From the IMG/VR virus record IMGVR_UViG_3300010883_027406, positions 1-64,000 of that record: a DNA stretch of 64,000 bases; one strand, given 5' to 3'. The position numbers and the translations under genes are program-made. This stretch comes from a virus. Under the pieces are notes generated by a model that worked only from the letters and a program-made list of their open reading frames with translations, was not told where the DNA came from and did not search any database. Below, in pieces: positions 1 through 8,950 of this stretch; the first letter of the stretch is position 1, and each line of letters opens with the position of its first letter.

Positions 1-531
1 GATGAGGAACTTGGCGAGTCTCCGTTGGGTGACATTAGTGACTTGGTGGAAGGTCGTGATTTTAAATTAATTAAGAGAATGAGAAAATCAGGATCTCAAT
101 CTTATCCTAATTATAACGAATCCAAGTTCCTTGAACCTTCCCCTCTTGGCACTAAAGATAGTGCGAAAGAATGGCTTTCGGGACTTCATGACCTTTCTTC
201 TCTTCGAAGCTTAAAGACAGAAGAGGAGCTTAAGCATGAACTTAAGATGTTCCTTGGAGTGGCACAGGAGAACGCTTCTGGCGGGTTTGATCCTTCGGAA
301 TTTAAACTTGAAGGCGCACCGGCTGTTACTCTTCCCATGCCTGATTCAATGAAGTCTCAAGAGGTCGCAGGTGCGGCGAGTGGTGAGACCGCACCTTTTG
401 ATGTAGAAGAGTCTACCACACCAGAAGAGTCTGCCCCGCCAGCAGAAAAGGTAGAAGCGTCATCTGATGACGGGGATGATGAGGTTTTGGCTGATGACGA
501 CTTTCTTAAAGAGTTAAGAAATTTAGGGTAA
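1..531 (+). CDS. 32: gp32-like single-stranded DNA-binding protein, 5' truncated
   Basis: The frame is open from base 1, so the N-terminus lies outside the window; about 176 residues remain. In T4, gp32 coats single-stranded DNA during replication and recombination and recruits partners through an acidic tail. The visible part has the family's core stretch 'YPNYNESKFLEPSPL', comparable to 'FSNYDESKFLNQSAI' in T4 gp32. It is followed by a helical segment ('LHDLSSLRSLKTEEELKHEL') and a Glu/Ala/Pro-rich linker. The C-terminus is acidic ('DDGDDEVLADDDFLKEL'), as in gp32. The next recognisable gene is a UvsX-like recombinase, the natural partner. The assignment rests on motif order and the acidic tail; the N-terminal OB-fold is not visible here. 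Confidence 0.85.
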   Translation, partial: DEELGESPLGDISDLVEGRDFKLIKRMRKSGSQSYPNYNESKFLEPSPLGTKDSAKEWLSGLHDLSSLRSLKTEEELKHELKMFLGVAQENASGGFDPSEFKLEGAPAVTLPMPDSMKSQEVAGAASGETAPFDVEESTTPEESAPPAEKVEASSDDGDDEVLADDDFLKELRNLG

Positions 532-556
532 AAACAAGTTTTTTGACAATCTTGAA

Positions 557-592
557 AACGCCTGAGTGGTTCTGCTGCTCAGGCGTTTTTAT
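557..592 (+). terminator. Rho-independent terminator after the gp32-like gene
   Basis: AACGCCTGAG and CTCAGGCGTT form a perfect stem of about ten base pairs around an 11-base loop, followed by a run of T. It lies 26 bases after the stop of the gp32-like gene and before the next gene, so it probably ends the ssDNA-binding protein transcript. Confidence 0.9.
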
Positions 593-655
593 ATTGTTTT
601 TATTTTTGGATTAAGATATAATTTGAATGTCTTATTGGTAGGGGAATGAATTACA

Positions 656-859
656 ATGGATAAAGATTATCTTATTTTATCAAGGCAAAATGGACTTTGT
701 CTTGTTGAAAAATTTTGTTGTATATGTCAGCATGATAAAACATATTGGATGTTCATAGATGATTTGGGATTTAATCCAATCAAACCTTGCCCTGATTGCA
801 GTCGTTATATTTCTATCATTGATACTTTAGGCGAGATAATAAATGGCGAAGAAGAATAA
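656..859 (+). CDS. Small zinc-ribbon-like protein, 67 aa
   Basis: I do not recognise a family. The 67-residue product has a CxxC pair in 'FCCICQHDK' and a second in 'PCPDCSRY', spaced as in a small zinc ribbon. The last 17 bases overlap the start of the uvsX-like gene, which suggests translational coupling. An AGGGG element lies about 14 bases upstream, a weak ribosome-binding site. It could be a small regulator or a recombination accessory protein, but only the cysteine pattern and the position support that. Confidence 0.55.
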   Translation: MDKDYLILSRQNGLCLVEKFCCICQHDKTYWMFIDDLGFNPIKPCPDCSRYISIIDTLGEIINGEEE

Positions 860-2036
860 AAAAACAACGGCATCCGACGACCCAGTAGCCGATCTGTTCT
901 CGGATCTTGCTGCCGATACGGGGGGCAGCGTCTTAGACGATATAGATAGTATTAAATATTTTGTGGATACTGGGAATCTGGCAGTTAACTTTGTTTGCAG
1001 CGGCAGATATATAAATGGCGGAGTTCCGGGCGGTAGACTTACAGAGATATATGGTCCGGCCTCATCAGGCAAATCTCTTATTGCTACTAATGTTATTCGT
1101 GGCTGCCAGAAGCTTGGTGGGTTCCCAATATATTTAGATTGTGAAAATACTATAAACAAAGATTTTGTTCAATCGGCTAGTCATGTCGATGTATCTAAAG
1201 TTATTAGATACACCCCCCAGACATTGGAGGAGGTGTTTACGAAGGTACACACGGTAATCAAGAAGGTTAGATCGGTTAAAGGCATAGAGGTTCCCATAGT
1301 AATTGTATATGACTCTATTAGTGTGTCGCCTAGTGCTAGAGAATACAGAGAGGTTGACCTTCCTGAAGGCTACACAGATGCTGATTGGAAGAGGATTGTT
1401 GGTGGCAAGGAACAACCTGGCGAGCGTGCCAAGATTTGCAGTCGGGAGTTTAGAAAGTTGACTCCTATATTGGAAGAACAGAATGCAACTATGGTTGTGA
1501 TTAATCAGACTCGTGAAAAAATAGGCGTTATGTTTGGTAGCCCTGAAACGACAGGAGGAGGGGGCAATGCGTTGCCTTTTTATGCTTCATGTCGTATTAG
1601 AACGCAAACTCAAAAGAAAATTGAGAATTCCAAGATCGGGTCTATTGTTGGAATTAATATGAAAATTAAAAATGTGAAAAATAAAACTTTTCGGCCTTTC
1701 ATGGAAACCGAAAATGTTCAACTTTATTTTGATCGTGGTATAAATCCGCTTTCTGGCCTTTTAAATACTTTGATTATGTCTGAGAGAATTGATGTAAGTG
1801 GAAAAGGAAGTTTTACTGTTAAAGAACCTTGGGCCGCTGGCGAGGAGATCAAGTTTAGAAGCAGTATGGCTCGCAATGATGTGCCGGAAGATGTTTTATA
1901 TCGGTGTCCTTCCTTGATTGATGCGGAGTCTAAAGAACAGGTGAAAGATTACTTGTCGGAGTATCAGTTGGCCATTCACAGAGAAGATGCTAAAGATTTA
2001 GAAGAAATAGAATTAAAAAGCGAAGAGGATCTCTAA
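843..2036 (+). CDS. uvsX: UvsX/RecA-like recombinase
   Basis: This 397-residue RecA-family ATPase should form filaments on single-stranded DNA and drive strand exchange in phage recombination-dependent replication. Walker A is 'GPASSGKS' at residues 71-78, and a hydrophobic Walker B strand ends in 'YDS' near 156-158. 'NQTREKIGVMFGSPETTGGGG' (about 221-241) corresponds to the L2 DNA-binding region of RecA/UvsX. The length fits UvsX (about 390) better than bacterial RecA (about 350). The C-terminus is acidic. It lies just downstream of the gp32-like gene, as expected for cooperating proteins. The start overlaps the preceding small gene and the stop overlaps the next ATG (TAATG). Confidence 0.93.
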   Translation: MAKKNKKTTASDDPVADLFSDLAADTGGSVLDDIDSIKYFVDTGNLAVNFVCSGRYINGGVPGGRLTEIYGPASSGKSLIATNVIRGCQKLGGFPIYLDCENTINKDFVQSASHVDVSKVIRYTPQTLEEVFTKVHTVIKKVRSVKGIEVPIVIVYDSISVSPSAREYREVDLPEGYTDADWKRIVGGKEQPGERAKICSREFRKLTPILEEQNATMVVINQTREKIGVMFGSPETTGGGGNALPFYASCRIRTQTQKKIENSKIGSIVGINMKIKNVKNKTFRPFMETENVQLYFDRGINPLSGLLNTLIMSERIDVSGKGSFTVKEPWAAGEEIKFRSSMARNDVPEDVLYRCPSLIDAESKEQVKDYLSEYQLAIHREDAKDLEEIELKSEEDL

Positions 2037-2233
2037 TGTCGGAAGATACATCGGTAAGAAACAGTTGCACGTTGAGTTCGACTAGATACACAGAGTATGA
2101 ATGGAAGGTTATTCGCTCTAGTGTTTTGGATTTAGAAGAGGAATTAAATAATCTTTCTCTTAATGGTCGGTGGGAAGTTTTTAGCGTAGCTCCAGATGGT
2201 CCTGCCTGGTTTGTTATTGTCGCTCGTAGATAA
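2036..2233 (+). CDS. Unknown small protein, 65 aa
   Basis: The ATG overlaps the uvsX stop codon by one base, so it is probably translated from the same message. The product has a predicted helix ('VIRSSVLDLEEELNNLSLNGR') followed by a strand-like hydrophobic end ('WFVIVARR'). I do not recognise a family. The compact composition and coupling support a real gene. Confidence 0.55.
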   Translation: MSEDTSVRNSCTLSSTRYTEYEWKVIRSSVLDLEEELNNLSLNGRWEVFSVAPDGPAWFVIVARR

Positions 2234-2241
2234 AATGCTTT

Positions 2242-2718
2242 TTAAATAATATTATATTCTGATTTATCTTTGTTTATTTTATATCCTTCCGCTTCTAATT
2301 CTTTCCGTATTTTTCTTATGTGGTTGCATAAGCAGGAATCAGTCAGTTCGTATCCTGAAAATCTTCTTTTAAGTTTTTTTAATGATACAATTTTACTTGC
2401 TAAAAATTCTTTCTTTATATATTCATCTAATCTTTCTGAAGTTTTTATAATGTTATTGCGAGGTTTTTTAATTTGAGATATTTTTGTTTCAATTAATTCA
2501 TAAGTTATTTCTTCATTTAAATGATTCGGATTACAGAAAGCAGCGGCAAGTTCGCTTAGTTCTAGGAGTGTTGCTTTTTTTATTTTTACGACAGACACTT
2601 CGAGACTAAATTTTTTAGAAAATTCCAAAAGCAAAGAATAATTGCTTTTCTCAGTTAGGAATTCTCTTTTGTCTTTAGTTTTCAGCAAAAGGCATTGTCT
2701 ATTTTTAATTTTTTTCAT
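2242..2718 (-). CDS. Unknown Lys-rich protein, possible DNA-binding protein, 158 aa
   Basis: This gene is transcribed against its neighbours and converges on the uvsX operon. The product is basic and helical. Its C-terminal part ('KIVSLKKLKRRFSGYELTDSCLCNHIRKIRKELEAEGYKI') has the spacing of a winged helix-turn-helix, where a recognition helix is followed by 'EAEGYKI', a typical wing start. That would fit a transcription factor, but this is a visual impression. A GGTGA element before the ATG could serve as ribosome-binding site. Confidence 0.5.
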   Translation of the reverse strand: MKKIKNRQCLLLKTKDKREFLTEKSNYSLLLEFSKKFSLEVSVVKIKKATLLELSELAAAFCNPNHLNEEITYELIETKISQIKKPRNNIIKTSERLDEYIKKEFLASKIVSLKKLKRRFSGYELTDSCLCNHIRKIRKELEAEGYKINKDKSEYNII

Positions 2719-2788
2719 ATCACCATTTTATTACATTGTAGTTTTAAATCAAGCTTGATTTAAATTTGTAGGTTTTTAAAATAAATTT

Positions 2789-3817
2789 ATGGATATGAGT
2801 GATGATTATTTGGGATTCGATTACAGCAGACGTTTTGGTGTTGAGATTGAATTGAATTCGCTGGACGGACGCAGCAGACCGCTGACAAGGGAGAACCCTG
2901 TTGGTTCTGATTATGTCGCTAATTTAATTTCTAGATCTTTAAGCAAAACTGTAGAAATAGCCAAGTGGCATCATACTCATAATAACGAATTCTGGATTGT
3001 CAAACCTGATTCGAGTTGTGGCATAGAGGTCTGTTCTCCCGTGTCTAAGGGGTGGAAAGGTCTTAAAGACATATGCCGTGTTGTTGAAGGGTTTTCTAAT
3101 GATGAGTCAATTGCGGCGGATGAGAGGTGCTCTTTACACGTTCATGTTGAAGTGGCGGACCTGTCAGAGAGCGAGTTGGCCTCGGTTTTGTATTATTGGA
3201 TCAAATGCGAGCCGGTTTTTTTTGACTCGGTTCCTCACGAGAGAAAGAGCAATCGTTATTGTCAGTTTATAGGTTTGACTGATCTAATTGGACATGATGC
3301 GGAAATGTCCCCATCTCTTCTTATTTCTAGGTTAGGAAATGTAAAATATTATTCTTTAAACACCTATCACCTCAAGAAGGGGAAGCGGGAAACTATAGAG
3401 TTTAGGATTATAGGAAATTCGGGGTGTCTTGACCCATTTTTGGTTAAAAACTGGGTTAGGCTTATTGTCCATTTTATCAATGTCACCAGCAAAATGGGAA
3501 TCCCCGGACATTATGCAGAGGGAGATCCATGGTCGTCTTTTTTATGGCTAGATGCAAAAGACGTTTTTAGATTATTGGGATTTTGGGATAGCAACAAGAC
3601 TCTATCAGAAGGGGTCAAGCAAACTAGGGATTGGTTTTTAGCAAGATTAAAGAAGAATGGTTCTCTATTAGATTGTGATGGGTTTTGGAGTACGCATTCT
3701 AGATTTGTTTCTAATTCTCAAGTTTCTGAGATGTTTTTAATACTAGGATTAGGTGAGATTAATAAATTATTATACCCAGTAGGGGGAGATCTTATTTATT
3801 CTAAGAAATTTATTTAG
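2789..3817 (+). CDS. Amidoligase-family (COOH-NH2 ligase) protein
   Basis: The 342-residue protein matches the amidoligase branch of the glutamine synthetase/ATP-grasp-like COOH-NH2 ligases, which join carboxylates to amines on peptides or small molecules. Visible landmarks are 'FGVEIEL' at residues 16-22 with paired acidic residues, 'WIVKPDSS' with 'GIEVCSP', 'CSLHVHVEV', and 'KYYSLNTYHLKKG' leading to 'TIEFRIIGNSG'. In the family these supply metal- and ATP-binding Glu, Arg and His residues. The downstream 148-residue gene may be a partner. The substrate cannot be read from sequence; virion, peptidoglycan or host-protein modification are all possible. Confidence 0.75.
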   Translation: MDMSDDYLGFDYSRRFGVEIELNSLDGRSRPLTRENPVGSDYVANLISRSLSKTVEIAKWHHTHNNEFWIVKPDSSCGIEVCSPVSKGWKGLKDICRVVEGFSNDESIAADERCSLHVHVEVADLSESELASVLYYWIKCEPVFFDSVPHERKSNRYCQFIGLTDLIGHDAEMSPSLLISRLGNVKYYSLNTYHLKKGKRETIEFRIIGNSGCLDPFLVKNWVRLIVHFINVTSKMGIPGHYAEGDPWSSFLWLDAKDVFRLLGFWDSNKTLSEGVKQTRDWFLARLKKNGSLLDCDGFWSTHSRFVSNSQVSEMFLILGLGEINKLLYPVGGDLIYSKKFI

Positions 3818-3850
3818 CATCTTTTTTTTCATATATAATATGGAGGCATA

Positions 3851-4297
3851 ATGAGAGATAGAAATTTTGATAAAGAAATTATTAACTTAAAACGATTAGG
3901 CGAAAGGTTGATAGTTCATAATTACCCTTTAGGAAGTCGTTCTGAAGAAGATGTCTTAAGCCCATTGAAAACATCATCTTTTTGTGTCGATGGATACGAT
4001 GTTGATATTCACTATAGCAAGGCTGATTATGAAAGTCATTATTTAGAAAGCATTCAAATAATGGGAAGAAACGTTCCGTTTCTTCCGTTCGTTCTTATTT
4101 GCAAAATAGCCAGAAGGGTTTTAGGCGACGAAGCTTTATCGTTTATAGAATTTTTTTCGGACTCAAATAAAGTTTATTGTTGGACACGATCAATTGATAA
4201 AGTCGGTAATTTATTATACCCACCAGAGGATAAGGAGTGTTCTTACGAAGGTTTTAATTATGCCTGTATCAAACCTAGTGAGGTTAATTTTTATTAA
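3851..4297 (+). CDS. Unknown protein following the amidoligase, 148 aa
   Basis: The start has a strong GGAGG element (3841-3845) directly after a TATATAAT-like box near 3831-3840. No known family is apparent. The protein has mixed strand and helix character ('VLICKIARRVLGDEALSFIEFF') and several Tyr and Cys. Its position 33 bases after the amidoligase suggests co-expression, and a role as partner or substrate of that enzyme is possible but only inferred. Confidence 0.55.
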   Translation: MRDRNFDKEIINLKRLGERLIVHNYPLGSRSEEDVLSPLKTSSFCVDGYDVDIHYSKADYESHYLESIQIMGRNVPFLPFVLICKIARRVLGDEALSFIEFFSDSNKVYCWTRSIDKVGNLLYPPEDKECSYEGFNYACIKPSEVNFY

Positions 4298-4348
4298 AGG
4301 CTATATAATTCCAAATCCAGTTATTATAGGTTTTGGAGGCATATAGTC

Positions 4349-4657
4349 ATGGCAAGTTCAAAAGCACAGAGTGCTAAAATTCAAAGATTACTTATTTCTC
4401 AACTTGAAGAACATGGTTCTATAGAGTTGCTTTTGCCTAATCGGGTTGTTCTAGAGATTGGAATTACGCAAGAAGGAAAAAGCGGGACAGTTAAAGCTGA
4501 TGAATACTGTTGGATCACAGCCTGCCAAAATGAGAGAGAGATCAGTTTGGATTCTTATAATCTGGGCTTGAGGTTCTTAGACTATAATAGTATGCTTCTT
4601 GAATCAGATATAATTAATGAAGATGGTGAAAACATTCGTTTGGTAAATGTTGTTTAA
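4349..4657 (+). CDS. Unknown small protein, 102 aa
   Basis: The ATG follows a clear GGAGG site (4334-4338). A TATATAAT-like element near 4303-4310 and a second TTATTATAGG stretch precede it and may act as a promoter. The product begins with a helix ('SAKIQRLLISQLEEHGSIELLLP') followed by strands. No family is recognised. The last bases overlap the convergent gene on the other strand. Confidence 0.55.
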   Translation: MASSKAQSAKIQRLLISQLEEHGSIELLLPNRVVLEIGITQEGKSGTVKADEYCWITACQNEREISLDSYNLGLRFLDYNSMLLESDIINEDGENIRLVNVV

Positions 4658-4980
4658 TTGTTAATAAAGTAAAGGTTGCCTATGGTTTTAATATGACTGA
4701 GATCGCCAGAGGCCAATAATTTTAGTTCGCTGGTTCCTATTGCGATTTTGTTTTCTTCTTTTGGAACCTTAAATTCTACCCATATTAAGAATCCGTTGTG
4801 TGTTAATTCAAACCTGGAGAGGCTAATTTGTATTCCTATTTTTGGAATTGTTGATTGTTCCACTACAGCTAGTTCTGTGTCACGAACTATTTCTAGGATT
4901 TGGGCCATAAGTTTGCTGTAGTTTATGAAGCTGGTCCAATTTGCGATCAGCAATTCTTCAAGTTTTTTGGAGTTTATCAT
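4654..4980 (-). CDS. Unknown small protein, 108 aa
   Basis: A convergent gene whose stop overlaps the end of the preceding plus-strand gene. The protein starts with a helix ('KKLEELLIANWTSFINYSKLMAQILEIVRD') and continues with beta-rich sequence. Layout and size resemble the 102-residue neighbour, so the two could be diverged relatives, but I cannot show homology by eye. Function unknown. Confidence 0.5.
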   Translation of the reverse strand: MINSKKLEELLIANWTSFINYSKLMAQILEIVRDTELAVVEQSTIPKIGIQISLSRFELTHNGFLIWVEFKVPKEENKIAIGTSELKLLASGDLSHIKTIGNLYFINN

Positions 4981-5011
4981 TTAAGTCATTAGTTACGAAC
5001 GAGGTGAAATC

Positions 5012-5278
5012 ATGACAAGTTCAAATAGTGTATTAAAAGAGTATGTGTCATCTTTATCCTATAAGGAACTGCTTTTTTTAAAAACTAGATTTTCTCAAAG
5101 AGTAGGAGGGGATCTTGGAGAAGCTGTTAATTTCGTTTCTAAGAATGAAGAAATGGATAAATGGCTTTCGGTGGCGGAAGGTGCTGAAGATTTTTATCAA
5201 ATGTTAGAGGTTTTATCTATTGAAGTTGGCATAGGATTGAATAGGCTTAAAAGGCCTCAATCTTCTAGAAGATCCTAA
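5012..5278 (+). CDS. Unknown small helical protein, 88 aa
   Basis: A good GAGGTGA ribosome-binding site lies upstream of the ATG. The protein is mostly helical ('SSLSYKELLFLKTRFSQRVG') and ends in a basic, Ser-rich tail. No family is recognised. It precedes the helicase gene by 69 bases and may be co-transcribed with it. Confidence 0.55.
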   Translation: MTSSNSVLKEYVSSLSYKELLFLKTRFSQRVGGDLGEAVNFVSKNEEMDKWLSVAEGAEDFYQMLEVLSIEVGIGLNRLKRPQSSRRS

Positions 5279-5347
5279 TTTGTTATTGTTATTAAAAGCG
5301 GTCGTCCCATTTTGTTTTCAAATGAGGGCGTATAATGAGGGTGTATT

Positions 5348-7369
5348 ATGCCAGCGATTATTAAACTTGGAGACCAAAATGAGTTAATTCCAGCTAGCAG
5401 TTTCCCTGATTATGCTAATTTTTCTTTTGATGAATTTAATCCTGTTCAATCAAGAGCTTATGAGATTTATAATAGGGATTGTAACGCCATAATAGCCTCT
5501 TCAACGTCTTCTGGCAAAACGGCGATAGCGGAGATGTTTCTTAGCAACGAAGTGCGTGAGAGAGGCGGCAAGGGCCTTTATTTGAGTCCTTTGAAGGCAT
5601 TGGCACAAGAAAAGATTGATGATTGGTCGTCTGATGATCACCATTTTAAAGATTTGAAGATTTCTATTTGCACAGGTGATTATCGCATAACTGAAGATCG
5701 CAAAAAAGAGTTGGCTGCGGCAAATTTAATCTTGATGACAAGCGAAATGCTTAGTCATAGATGTCGCAACCATAAATCAGAGGGAAATAGATTTCTTTCT
5801 GAAGTTGGGACTTTGGTTGTTGATGAATTTCATCTTATAGGAGTCGATGGCAGAGGGGATCACTTAGAAGCAGCATTGATGAAATTTACAGAAGTCAATC
5901 CAAACATTAGACTTGTGTTTTTATCTGCTACGATGCCAAATGTGGATCAAATTGGGGAATGGGTAAGTTACGAATTAACAAAAAAAGAAACATATTTAAT
6001 TGAATCTTCCTATCGGCCTTGTCCTTTAACTATCCATTATGAGAAATGCTATGATGGTGATAAAAAATATGAGGACAGAGAGCTTCAGAAGGTCGCTCAT
6101 GCCCTACAGATCGTAGAAGACTACCCAGATGACAAGTTCCTTGTGTTTTCTCATACCAAGCGAACTGGGCGACATATGAAGACGGCTCTTGAGCGTGCAG
6201 GGATTAATTGTGGGTATCATAATGCGGATTTGACAAAAGCTAAAAGACTCAAATTAGAGAGGGACTTTAAGGAAGATCCAGACCTTAGAGTTTTGGTTGC
6301 CACATCAACAGTAGCGTGGGGATTAAACTTACCGGCTCGTCGTGTTGTAATCTTGGGGGTTCATCGTGGTTTGAGCCAAGTAGAAAATTATGACATTCAA
6401 CAAATGTCAGGTCGTGCTGGTCGCCCAAAATATGATCCGTCAGGGGATGTTTATATTTTAATTCCTGAGAGTCAGGCGGATCATTATGTAAAGAAATTAA
6501 ATAGGAAACAAAATATTGAATCACAAATGCTTGACACTTTAGGTGGTCATCATAAAATAATGGCGTTTCATGTAGTAAGTGAAATCCATCATGGAAATAT
6601 AAGAAATAAAGATGATTTTCGTGACTGGTACGCCAGAAGTCTGGCTGCATTTCAGTCGATGCAATTAGATGATGATGTTATTGATCAATTGGTTGATTTG
6701 TTATTAAAAAAAGGAATTATTAGAGAGTATGAAGGAGAATATAAGGTCAATGCGGTAGGAAAGATATCCAGCATGTTTTATTTTGATCCTTTTGACGTTG
6801 CTGATCTTAGAAGGAATTTTTCTAGTATATTTGAAAATAATAGACAGGATAATGATTATGCAATTTCAATGGCTCTTGCTAGTGTGGAATCTTGTAGGCT
6901 TGGCATAGTTAGTAAAAATGAAGAAGAAGAAATGGTTTCTTTTTCTGCTCGTATAAGGAAAATGTTTGGGAACATTAAAAAGCCTGTCATAAAAGCAGCT
7001 TATGCATATCACCTTTTGCTTAAAGGCTTGCCCAGTCAGACCTTTAACCCATATATGAGAGGGCTTCAAATGGATTTTCCTCGTCTGGCAACGGTTTTAA
7101 AGTCGATTGATTCCATGAGTGCAAAATGGGATCAAAAAGAGTGGTTGGGGGATCTTCAAACCAGAGTTGTTTATGGGGTAGACGATTATTTGGTTGGCTT
7201 GTGCAATCTACCTCATATTGGAAAAGTTAGAGCAAATAAACTTTGGAATTCCAACATAAGATCTTATAGAGATATTGTTAATAAATCTTCTCTCGTAAGC
7301 AAAATTCTTAGATTAGATGATGATAAGACCGAAGATGTTATTCGAAAGGCGAAGTCTCTATATAAGTAA
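5348..7369 (+). CDS. Ski2/Hel308-like superfamily 2 DNA/RNA helicase
   Basis: This 673-residue protein has the full SF2 motif set: motif I 'SSTSSGKTAI' (51-60), motif II DEFH (159-162), motif III 'LSATMP', a helicase-C domain with 'VLVATSTVAWGLNLPARRVV', and motif VI 'QMSGRAGRPKYD'. After the core come a winged-helix-like region and a C-terminal helix-hairpin-helix-like segment ('LVGLCNLPHIGKVRANKL'). This order matches Hel308/Ski2-type translocases, which unwind 3'-5' at forks or remodel RNA. Such helicases are mostly archaeal and eukaryotic, with fewer bacterial and phage members. A GAGGGTG site precedes the ATG. It could act in fork restart with UvsX and gp32, or in RNA handling. Confidence 0.88.
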   Translation: MPAIIKLGDQNELIPASSFPDYANFSFDEFNPVQSRAYEIYNRDCNAIIASSTSSGKTAIAEMFLSNEVRERGGKGLYLSPLKALAQEKIDDWSSDDHHFKDLKISICTGDYRITEDRKKELAAANLILMTSEMLSHRCRNHKSEGNRFLSEVGTLVVDEFHLIGVDGRGDHLEAALMKFTEVNPNIRLVFLSATMPNVDQIGEWVSYELTKKETYLIESSYRPCPLTIHYEKCYDGDKKYEDRELQKVAHALQIVEDYPDDKFLVFSHTKRTGRHMKTALERAGINCGYHNADLTKAKRLKLERDFKEDPDLRVLVATSTVAWGLNLPARRVVILGVHRGLSQVENYDIQQMSGRAGRPKYDPSGDVYILIPESQADHYVKKLNRKQNIESQMLDTLGGHHKIMAFHVVSEIHHGNIRNKDDFRDWYARSLAAFQSMQLDDDVIDQLVDLLLKKGIIREYEGEYKVNAVGKISSMFYFDPFDVADLRRNFSSIFENNRQDNDYAISMALASVESCRLGIVSKNEEEEMVSFSARIRKMFGNIKKPVIKAAYAYHLLLKGLPSQTFNPYMRGLQMDFPRLATVLKSIDSMSAKWDQKEWLGDLQTRVVYGVDDYLVGLCNLPHIGKVRANKLWNSNIRSYRDIVNKSSLVSKILRLDDDKTEDVIRKAKSLYK

Positions 7370-7399
7370 TAATACTTCACATATAGATAGAGACTTCAT

Positions 7400-8950
7400 A
7401 TGCCGATTAAGGATTGTTTTAGTTGTTGTGAGTGTGATTGTTGTTCCATCGAATGCGAGGGAGTGTGCACATGGGTTTATCGATGCGAGGAATGTCAGTG
7501 CAACGGTAGTTGCGAATGGGTTTGGACACCATGCGGCGAGCCAATCCCAGAGTCAATCGGACTACTAAGTGAGTGTGAAGATGGCACATGGACACAAAAC
7601 AGTACGTGCTCTCAGTGCCCTGGATGCTCATGTACACCGTTCGACTCATATACATGGGGCACACCTGGCGTTGATGTGCCAGATGCTGCGACCATTCCCC
7701 AGACGTATACCGGAACACCCGGATCAGCCGGTGGTTGTGGTGGTGGATATTACGTAGGCGTGCACGCAACGTCCCACTCTGATCCATACGTTCCCGGTGG
7801 GGAAGAAGATTGCTATTGGGAGCTTACATCTGATTGTGGGGAAAGTAATAATTCCGGTTGCCAATGTGCCAGCAGAACATGCGAATGGACGTGGGAAGTT
7901 TCTGAGGAAGAGTGCCATCAATGCTCATGTACTGTTGCCGAAGAGGTATGGGGCACACCTGGCGTTGATCCTGCACCCATCATCAACAATGAAATCAATG
8001 TTCAGACGTTTACCGGAACATGTGGTGGTGGCGGGGAATGTCAGTGCGACGGTAGTTGCGAATGGGTTTGGACACCATGCTACGGGCGGCCTAATTGTAC
8101 CTATGGCACATGGGCACTCGACAGTACGTGCTATCCAATCATTACTCCTGCAACTTGGACTCAGACAAGTGATTGTGGTTGTGATAATTGTGATTGCCCC
8201 GAACCGTCAGGTCAGGGTTCTCCTATTCCTGGCGGACCTGTCGTGACGATGACAACTCATTGCTCTGGCACAGGTACATCGGGGGGTGCGGGGCCAACGG
8301 TTGATTGCGATTGTGATATTCCGATTGCAGTTCTCGGTTCGTGCGGCACCGGAACATGTGAATATACACACACGACCGACCCCGACACGGCGGTAGTGAC
8401 TTATATCTTAGACAGCGACGACTGTGAACCTGGATGTGGTTGTCCAGATGCTGCCGACGTTTACGACACTAGCGCCCCCTGTCAGGATTCCAATGCTACT
8501 GGTTATGAAGATGGAGAAACAGCGACAACTCCTTGCTATGGTGGCGACTGCGACACATCTAATGCTTCTTGTTGTGGAAGCGGCGATTGCATGTATACCT
8601 GGAGTGGCGGTGCGTGGAATGTTGATACGGACACTTGCAGTGCAGCGTGCGAAGATCCAGATGTGCTATGTGAATGCCACGAGCCAACTTACCCTGGCGG
8701 AGTGGATAACGAAGCAGGCAACGGGACTTGTATGCCTGTCGCTACTACTGCGGCGTTATCTAATAGGACTTTTGGGCTTGTCAATAAGATTCCCCAGATT
8801 AGGAATAGTCGTGAGGGAATCAGGGATTCCTCAGTGGTTAAGGTCACCAGAAAAGGAGTTTCTAAAGTTTATTTGAATGTAAAAGCTATTAAAAGAAAAA
8901 GGCAAGCGATGGCCCGAAATGTAGCCGGTAGAAGACAGAGGATGAGATGA
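7400..8950 (+). CDS. Cysteine-rich repeat protein, probable virion or surface protein
   Basis: The 516-residue product is extraordinarily rich in Cys, Gly and Thr. It is built from variants of a unit with C-x-C-x(2-3)-C-x-W-x-W, for example 'CQCNGSCEWVWTPC' and 'CQCDGSCEWVWTPC', with weaker copies such as 'GDCMYTWSGGAW'. It starts with a Cys cluster ('CFSCCECDCC'). It ends in a Cys-free basic tail of about 70 residues ('KAIKRKRQAMARNVAGRRQRMR'). There is no signal peptide. Dense disulfides or metal binding are plausible. The nearby C39-like peptidase and the 29-residue Cys-rich peptide may belong to the same system. Composition is unlike its neighbours, with higher GC and many ACA/TGC codons. 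Function unknown. Confidence 0.8.
   Translation: MPIKDCFSCCECDCCSIECEGVCTWVYRCEECQCNGSCEWVWTPCGEPIPESIGLLSECEDGTWTQNSTCSQCPGCSCTPFDSYTWGTPGVDVPDAATIPQTYTGTPGSAGGCGGGYYVGVHATSHSDPYVPGGEEDCYWELTSDCGESNNSGCQCASRTCEWTWEVSEEECHQCSCTVAEEVWGTPGVDPAPIINNEINVQTFTGTCGGGGECQCDGSCEWVWTPCYGRPNCTYGTWALDSTCYPIITPATWTQTSDCGCDNCDCPEPSGQGSPIPGGPVVTMTTHCSGTGTSGGAGPTVDCDCDIPIAVLGSCGTGTCEYTHTTDPDTAVVTYILDSDDCEPGCGCPDAADVYDTSAPCQDSNATGYEDGETATTPCYGGDCDTSNASCCGSGDCMYTWSGGAWNVDTDTCSAACEDPDVLCECHEPTYPGGVDNEAGNGTCMPVATTAALSNRTFGLVNKIPQIRNSREGIRDSSVVKVTRKGVSKVYLNVKAIKRKRQAMARNVAGRRQRMR
7489..8080 (+). repeat. Internal duplications inside the cysteine-rich gene
   Basis: A 46-base segment at 7489-7534 recurs at 8035-8080 with a single base difference. 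A 22-base segment at 7654-7675 recurs exactly at 7948-7969. The two offsets differ (546 and 294 bases), so the gene grew by more than one duplication or by recombination between modules. Confidence 0.9.

Noticed and set aside
7419-8876. Several open frames in other phases and on the other strand inside the Cys-rich gene
   Set aside because: The gene's high GC and repeats keep alternative frames open; they lack ribosome-binding sites and plausible proteins.
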